A DNA stretch of 17,305 nucleotides from an uncultured Clostridia bacterium (GTDB lineage: Bacteria > Bacillota > Clostridia > Lachnospirales > CAMVHY01): contig CAMKTI010000024.1 of the NCBI GenBank assembly GCA_946415665.1, positions 1 to 17,305 of the forward strand, written 5' to 3'. How positions within the stretch are numbered: the first letter of the stretch is position 1; every line of letters starts with the position of its first letter. This document shows positions 1-6,900 of this stretch, in pieces. The translations under genes were made by a program, and so were the position numbers. The notes beneath the pieces are model-generated. The model was not told the DNA's origin and searched no databases. It saw only the letters and a program-made list of their open reading frames with translations.

Positions 1-545
1 TTATTCAATGGCAACGAAAAGGCATGTGGAAAAAATTATTTGAGATACTGAAAGGTGATGTGAGCTTTGAATGGCTAATAATAGACTCGAGTTATGCAAA
101 AATATAGCTGGGGCTCGCGGCGAAAATCAGGCTATATCAAAAACAAAAGAGGGCTCAGTTCGAAAGTCCACATAGCAGTAGACTTCAAAGGAAGAGTGAT
201 CAATCTAAAAACAACCGCCGGAACAATGGCGGATTGTGGTGTTACACTCGATTTAATAAAAAAAATTAAGCTCGACACTTTGCTTGGAGATCGGGCTTAT
301 GATACAAATTCAATTATTAATTACGCTGAAAAACTTGGCATTAAGACCGTCATTTCGCCAAAATCCAATCGAAAATCCAAACGAAAGTTTGATTCTGCTT
401 TATATCATTTGCGGCATATTGTCGAAAATACATTTTTGAAATTTAATCGTTGGCGCGGCATCTCTGCCCGCTTTTCAAAACTCCTGTTGCCTTCCGTGCT
501 TCTTTTTTTGTTCGTACTATTTCCCTGTCTCTTGCTTCTCTTTAA
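1..545 (+). pseudogene. IS5-family DDE transposase, 5' end outside window, broken over two frames
   Basis: This is the remnant of an insertion-sequence transposase. Frame 3 reads IQWQRKGMWKKLFEIL then FEWLIIDSSYAKI and hits TAG at 105-107. The match then continues one base on (frame 1, from about 94) with RGLSSKVHIAVDFKG, GDRAYDT, SPKSNRKSKRKFD and HLRHIVENTFLKFNRWRGISARF. Near 474-480 it fits better back in frame 3, as KTPVAFRASFFVRTISLSLASL, ending at TAA 543-545. The DDE triad is visible as D of IIDSS (codon 84-86), D of GDRAYD and E of VEN, with the Y-x2-R-x3-E spacing of IS4/IS5-type enzymes. Some IS5 subgroups use a natural frameshift between two ORFs, so the first shift may be programmed. 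The second shift suggests decay. The phenylalanine/leucine-rich tail of the frame-1 reading is an out-of-frame artefact. No terminal inverted repeat was identified with confidence. Confidence 0.8.
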
Positions 546-603
546 TTTTTTGTTATCATTTATTTTTTTCTAAAATTATTTTCTTTAAAAAAATTTTGTT
601 TGC

Positions 604-704
604 TGCTTGATAAACAAAGAATTTTGGTTTATCATCGAAAATAAGTTTTGATTTTTGCTAATAAAAGCAAGCTCATAAAAATTTTATTTTTTGTTTGACA
701 AGCA
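604..704. repeat. Imperfect inverted repeat around a nested stem-loop
   Basis: The outer arms are TGCTTGATAAACAAA (604-618) and TTTGTTTGACAAGCA (690-704). The left arm also pairs with a second partner: TGATAAAC at 608-615 matches GTTTATCA at 627-634 across an 11-base loop. The arms are AT-rich and there is no adjacent T-run typical of a strong terminator, so the role is unknown. It could be an IS end, a regulator site or a weak RNA fold. Confidence 0.4.
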
Positions 705-750
705 AGAATTTAGTGGTTGCTTGTAACAGTGAATATATCATCTTCTTTTT

Positions 751-780
751 ATAATCTTTGTTTGATAGATTATTAAAAAG
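751..780 (+). repeat. Upstream block shared with the third giant gene
   Basis: The 20 bases TTTGATAGATTATTAAAAAG at 761-780 recur exactly at 17112-17131, with similar bases before them (ATAATCTTTG here, ATGATCTTTA there). Both copies lie about 30 bases before a TTGACA box. The block is not recognisable upstream of the second giant gene, so genes 1 and 3 share a longer control region than gene 2. Confidence 0.7.
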
Positions 781-812
781 AACAGTTTTATGTAGAAATT
801 TTTATTTGTTAA

Positions 813-841
813 TTGACAGTTGCATTTTTTGATGTTAATAT
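813..841 (+). promoter_or_regulatory. Sigma-70-type promoter of giant gene 1
   Basis: A perfect -35 box TTGACA (813-818) is followed after 17 bases by the -10 box TAATAT (836-841). The -10 is preceded by TGT, giving an extended -10. The same arrangement, TTGACAGTT...TGT-TAATAT, precedes gene 2, and a close variant precedes gene 3, which makes the assignment strong. Start of transcription is expected in the TTAATATA repeats that follow. Confidence 0.85.
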
Positions 842-866
842 ATTAATATATTAATATATTAATAAA
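835..866 (+). repeat. 8-bp tandem repeat (TTAATATA) overlapping the -10 box
   Basis: Three perfect TTAATATA units (835-842, 843-850, 851-858) are followed by a fourth with one change (TTAATAAA, 859-866). The first unit contains the -10 box of giant gene 1, and each further unit recreates a TAATAT hexamer. Gene 2 has only one full unit plus a variant at the same place, so unit number differs between paralogues. Confidence 0.8.
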
Positions 867-902
867 CAATATGTTTTTTTACAAATAACGTTTGTATAAA
901 TT

Positions 903-909
903 GGGAGGT
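903..909 (+). promoter_or_regulatory. Ribosome-binding site of giant gene 1
   Basis: GGGAGGT lies 9 bases before the ATG at 919. This decides the start: an in-frame ATG at 892 lies upstream of the Shine-Dalgarno and would translate through it, and the paralogues align from the downstream ATG. Confidence 0.85.
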
Positions 910-918
910 AATTTTATC

Positions 919-3900
919 ATGGAAAACAAAAAAGATTTAGAATCAGAAGTTTACGAAAGTAAAGTTCGTTTTCATACAACGGCAATGATAACGGATAAGG
1001 ATTCCGGTGATAAAAGCAATGGAATGCTTTTTGTCGCACCACTGTTTCAAGTAGGGACAAGAATATCTTTAAAAAATGTAAAACTTGTGACTTCAGCGGT
1101 TAATACTTGTAGATCACAAGCTGCGATAACCGCTGTCGATGGGGGAATATGTAATCGTAAATATACACTGGAGTTAGAGGAAGTGTTTAACAATCTCCTA
1201 GATAAATTGGCACACTTAGAAGAAGACGTAAAATTAGGCAAAAACAAGAAATACAACGTTAAAGACATAGAATCAGTTCGTCAGTTGTTAATTGACATAG
1301 AGAGAGAAATAGGTGATAATGCATATACAATTGCTAATAATATCTATAAATCTGATGGAGTTGGAACTGATTTACCAGCAACTCTTGATCGTGTCAGTTC
1401 AAACAAAGTTAAAACTTGGGCTTTAGCATTTGCTGGATATAAGGATATAGACATGTATGAATTAGTAAAAGACAATCAAAAACGAAATCCGGTTAGTATT
1501 TTTTTTGGTGATAGTGTAAGTACAGTAAATGGGTCGGGTTTGAAAACATTAATAGGAAGCAATCAACGTGATCATATAAATGAACAGTTTAAACTTAAGT
1601 TAAAAAATAAAGATTTTAGCAAGGAACTAGTAAATGACAATATTGAATGTGATCCTGGATACGGTTATTATTTGTGTTACTTTTTTCAGGCGTTGCTACA
1701 GATTGTTCTGATCGATAATAGAAAGTTATTAACGCAGATGGATTTAGACATTATAAAATTAAATTGCGATAAATTTCTATTCGATTTGTCAAATCCAGAG
1801 TTGAATGTGTTTAATGACTACAAACCCGACAAAATCGAAGATCAACGCTGTCCTTATAAATTTGTTGATTTTATGCTAAATAAATTATTAGGAAAAGAGT
1901 TAATTGAAAGATTGAAAATAGATGAAGAAGGATGTAAATGTTACGCTAGAGGGTCAATTTCTATAAGTGACTCTATTTCGGCCGCGGACCATGGAAATCA
2001 AATAGTTGCTATTGGATTTGATCACAATTTAGATAATTTAACTTACGATAATTCTTTGTTTATTGGTCAAGGAGGTTTTGTTTATGCCCCTCTTTATAAT
2101 GCTTATGGAAATATGGACGGCGATTTGAAACAAAAATTAAAGTTGTTGGCATTTGAGTTGAAAACAAAAAAGATACAATTAGATCAAAGTGGATACACAA
2201 CAAGTAATGAGTATAAATTTGGTCGTATACAGGAAGTCGATTACGAGTGGAAATTTGATCCTGGAACCCGTAAAAAGGTTAAAGATAAAATAAAAAATAT
2301 AAAATATAATATACCTGATGATTATGATACCGATATATCGGCTGAAGATCTTATGGAGTTAGTATTAAAAAGTCAAACTGTAGAAAAAGAATTGAATGAA
2401 GAAGCGAACAGTGTCATATCTAATTTTAATAAAGACACAAATCAAGATGAAAATGAAAAAGCAAAGCTTTTTTTAGATACCCTAATTAAGTTTCAAAAGG
2501 CGGGTATGTTGTTAAACGATGATCAAATTAAATTAGTCATTGAAAATATAAATATATTAAAAGCGATATTTAATGTTGTAAATAGTAACGATTGTAAGCC
2601 CGAATATAAAAACATATACAGTTGGCTTATAAGTAATCATGAAAATGTTGCGAAGTCGATTGATCTTAATTTTTTAAAATTAGATTTACTCAATATCAAT
2701 ACTGTACATGTTTTATTTACTCGAAAAATGGAAAAAAGAGAAGAAGATTTTACAAATAAGGATGCAGCAGAATTGTTGCTCAAATTGTGGGAACTAAATA
2801 TGTTTAGTGAAAGACTATTGACCGATAAATGGGGAAATGTAGGTATAATTGATGTGTCTATAATTAAAGAAATGTTTCAGCAGAACAAAAAGTATACAAA
2901 CCAAATCCTATTAACATTTTTAGAGCAGTTTAGTAACACAATTATAAAGTATCTAGGTTTGAATAACGACAATCTATCAGAAGATGTAGTTAATGCAATT
3001 TTTTATAAAGAACATGGGAACCTTACGGAACAAATTTCAAAAATTGATTATTCTAAACTTAATGCTGTATCTATCAAAATATTATTTGAAAATCACTTAA
3101 GCTGTGTAGCGCAAGGTGACGTTAGCACTTTTTCCAATATTGCGCTTGATGAATTAGATTCACTTAAACTCATTGAATTATTAAAATGGAATTCTGATTT
3201 GGATTTTTCTAAGCACGTGAATTGGTTAAAAAGTTTATATCTTGATGATTTGTATAGGATTCCTACTTATAATAATGTCAAATCTAGTATTATATGTTTT
3301 GTTGGTAAACATATGGAATGCTTTTCGAGAGAACAAATTTTATCTCTTGGAAAATATGTATTTAGCCGTGTACCGAGTACAAATATGGCTCGTAATGCAG
3401 CCTGCTTAGTTTTAACAAAGTTGAAAGAATTTGAAGACTCTGGAACAAAGTTAGAAAAAAATATTGTTAAAATGATGGATATCGATATATCGTCATATTA
3501 TGATAAGCAAGACCCCAAACAAATCGCAGTAATGCTTGCTTTTATTTTTGAAAAATCAAAGGATGAACAAAAAGAATTATTATCTTATTTAATTGAACAC
3601 AGTGATATCTTTGCTTATAACCTTGATCCGATATTTCGATGTGTTCGTTTTGGCGAAGATTCCATAAAACAGCTGTTTTCGATTTACAAAAATTCCAGTA
3701 ACAATAACGCCGATAACGATAAGAAACGTGAAAAGCTTGACATTAATGGTTTTAGCAAATGTTTACGAGATGTACGAGAAATGCTCGAAGATGTTTTGAA
3801 AGAAGACAAAAACCCAGATGATACCAGTAAAGGAAAAAATATCAATTATCTATGTTTGCCGAGATTAAATTATGCAGTTAACTTTATACTCGAATCACAG

Positions 3901-6900
3901 GAACTTGCAGATCTCTTATCTGATAAACAAATTCAAAATATTAATATAGCTAGTAAAACCATGTCTTTGTCTTGGACAAATTTATATTATATTTTAGATA
4001 GATTTGGAAATAAATTGCAGTATAAACAATTTCACGATTTGGTTTCGGGGTTTAATAAGACAGAAACGTGTTTATCCAACTACCCCAATAAAGATGATGA
4101 TACAAGTTCGGGTTTTCTGGCTAAAATTGCTTTTATAAGTAATTTTATTAATGAAAAAGAAAAAGAATTCCAAGAGAAATATTCTAAAATCAATGATGAA
4201 TTTGAGGAAAATAAATTCCAGGTTGATAATCTCATTTGTAAAGTTGGTACACTAATATATTCTAACAACTGTAGAGAGCAACAAGATTACTGTACACGTA
4301 GGCATAATCGCGAGATTTATGAAAACAGTAATGATGCAGAAAATGTCCATAATGATTTAAAAGTTGGCAAAGATGACGAAAAAATACTCTATGAACTAGG
4401 AAGTTTAAATAATAAATTAAACGACGAAATAAAAGAATTGGTTGGAAAGGCAGACAAAATGAAAGGATTGGATAAAATAGTGGCAACAATAAAAGAAGAA
4501 ACAAAAAAATTGAATCAATCAGAAGTAAAAATAGAAGAGTTGTGTCAAAAGTTAGGAGAAATAAAAGAACTGGGTGAACCGGTAGCAAGAATAAAAGAAT
4601 TGAATGAAAAGGCAGTAAAAGTAGAAAAATTGGATGAGATAGTAGCAACAATAAAAAAATCGGATGAATATAATAAACTTTTTAGAGATTTTAATGAAAA
4701 ACTAGATTTTATAAAATTCAAAATGAAGAAATTTGATCAATTATATTATGGGCGCAAGAATGAATTTTTCAAATTGAAAACAAATTTTTTGGTTGCATTA
4801 GGTAATTTGGATACTGGAAAAGTTTCAATATTATTTAAAAAAATGTATTCAAATTATATGAATAATTATTCGGATAACAATAAATTAAAAACCAGTCTCA
4901 AAAGTTTCAAAAGTAGTATGAATAAGAGATTATGGCAACTAGATTCGATGGTAATAAAAACGAAGGATGGAGACAAAGAATATACATTTAACGAATTTTT
5001 TATGGATGGCTTTATTAAGAGTTCGTTAGAAAAAAATCCAAGTAAAGGTAGTAATTTTTCCTTGCAGCAAAAACAGTCTATAGGTATTATAAATGTTGTT
5101 AATAAAACAGAAGAAAAAGATGAAAAGAATGCTAAAAATACAAAAGTTACAAAAGTTGAACAGTACACACCTGAATATATTTTGGAGAATTTGCCACTTG
5201 TTTTAGAACAATTTCACTGCGACGACTGTCAGCTAGAAGGTGAAATGAAAGAAGTGAATCTGTTTGACTTAACTTTAAAATTTGACCAAAATAATAAAAA
5301 ATCTCTCAAACGTTTTATTGATAGCGAAAAATTAAAACTTATACCAAGTGGTCAAGCTTTAAATAATGCTGACCAAAGAAGAAATGAAAGAACAAATGAT
5401 GAAAATCATCGGTATTTTAAAGCTGTTAAAAAATTGTTTTGTAATAAAGCAGATCATATAGTGGAAAATGCTGATTTGGTTTTTGAGACAGACAATCCAA
5501 ATGGTAACATGGGAGATTACAAAGTAAGTTCAATACATGAAGAGTTTCATTATGAATTGCAAGTTCTTACTCAAAAAAACGTGGAAGGTAAAACAATTTA
5601 CTTGAGCAAAGAAGCTGTAATTGAAAATTTGGCAGCAATGAAAGAAGATAAAGATGAGGAAAGAAGATATGAGCATTTTCTATTTTTCTGTGGTGATTGG
5701 ATTTGTCACAGCAATAAATTTCTCTCACAAGATGTTTCTTTAAAAGGCCATACAGAAATTATTCAGAAAAGAATTGGTTTTGGTTGTCAATACAAGAGTG
5801 AGAGTAACGTGTTAAAGTTAAACGATGAAGTTTATAGTTTATTAACTGCTGTCACTTTGGTATCTGGGTTGGGAACTGCAGGTCAATTACAAAACATGGA
5901 CGGAACTGCTATTGATGAGATTTGTTTTTTGATTACAGGAAAAAAGGAAAATTTTTCATTAGATGATGTGCGATTTATAATAAAAGTGATTAAGTTATGT
6001 AGTGATTCGTGGAAGTCTATGTCGGCGTGCGATTTTGCTAAATCAATTGTTAAACGTTTAATTAAAAGCAAAAGCCAAGATTACGAACATGTATTCGTGT
6101 TTGTACGCGCATTTTATTTAGAATACCCCAAGGAAGAGCTAGCGCTATTTGCGAAATGTGTTGACGATAAAGCGAAAGAGTTTGAACTGCAGAAACCAGG
6201 ATATATTTTGAAGAATTTGTCATTTATCCGAGAACAATTTTACTACAACGATTATGAACTTGCAATACCAAATGTAGTGCTAGAAACGATTATGTGTAAC
6301 TTGACTTTAAAATTTGACCAAAATAATAAAAAATCTCTCGAGCATCTTATTTATAACAAAAAATTAAAACTTATAGAAGATGCATCAGGTGACGATGTAG
6401 CGCGACAGAGAAGGAATACAAAAATAAATATAAATGGGGAAAATGATAAGTATTTTAAAGCTGTTAAAAAATTGTTTTGTAATAAAGCAGATCATATAGT
6501 GGAAAATGCTGATTTGGTTTTTGAGACAGACAATCCAAATGGTAACATGGGAGATTACAAAGTAAGTTCAATACATGAAGAGTTTCATTATGAATTGCAA
6601 GTTCTTACTCAAAAAAACGTGGAAGGTAAAACAATTTACTTGAGCAAAGAAGCTGTAATTGAAAATTTGGCAGCAATGAAAGAAGATAAAGATGAGGAAA
6701 GAAGATATGAGCATTTTCTATTTTTCTGTGGTGATTGGATTTGTCACAGCAATAAATTTCTCTCACAAGATGTTTCTTTAAAAGGCCATACAGAAATTAT
6801 TCAGAAAAGAATTGGTTTTGGTTGTCAATACAAGAGTGAGAGTAACGTGTTAAAGTTAAACGATGAAGTTTATAGTTTATTAACTGCTGTCACTTTGATG

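Larger units (their letters stand above)
546..812. other. Non-coding AT-rich spacer with inverted repeats
   Basis: No credible gene is visible here. The stretch holds an imperfect inverted repeat (604-618 against 690-704, 13 of 15 positions pairing) and a nested perfect 8-bp one (TGATAAAC at 608-615 with GTTTATCA at 627-634). Further right, from 751, it holds a block that recurs upstream of the third giant gene. It could include the right end of the decayed IS and the upstream control region of the following gene. Confidence 0.6.

Noticed and set aside
835..866. CRISPR-like or replication-origin iteron array
   Set aside because: Units are 8 bp, contiguous without spacers, purely A/T and overlap a promoter. 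Nothing else typical of an origin or CRISPR is present.
892..918. Start of giant gene 1 at ATG 892
   Set aside because: The nine extra codons would cover the Shine-Dalgarno GGGAGGT. The paralogues align from MENKK at 919, and no RBS precedes 892.
4262..4651. Leucine/phenylalanine-rich open frame on the minus strand opposite the coiled coil of giant gene 1
   Set aside because: It is the antisense of Lys/Glu/Asn-rich repeats, lacks an RBS and has no protein-like conservation. The same effect occurs at 12652-13158 and 15615-15893.
5690..5712. Heme c attachment site in CGDWICH
   Set aside because: The spacing is C-x4-CH rather than the usual C-x2-CH, and the protein has no export signal for cytochrome maturation.
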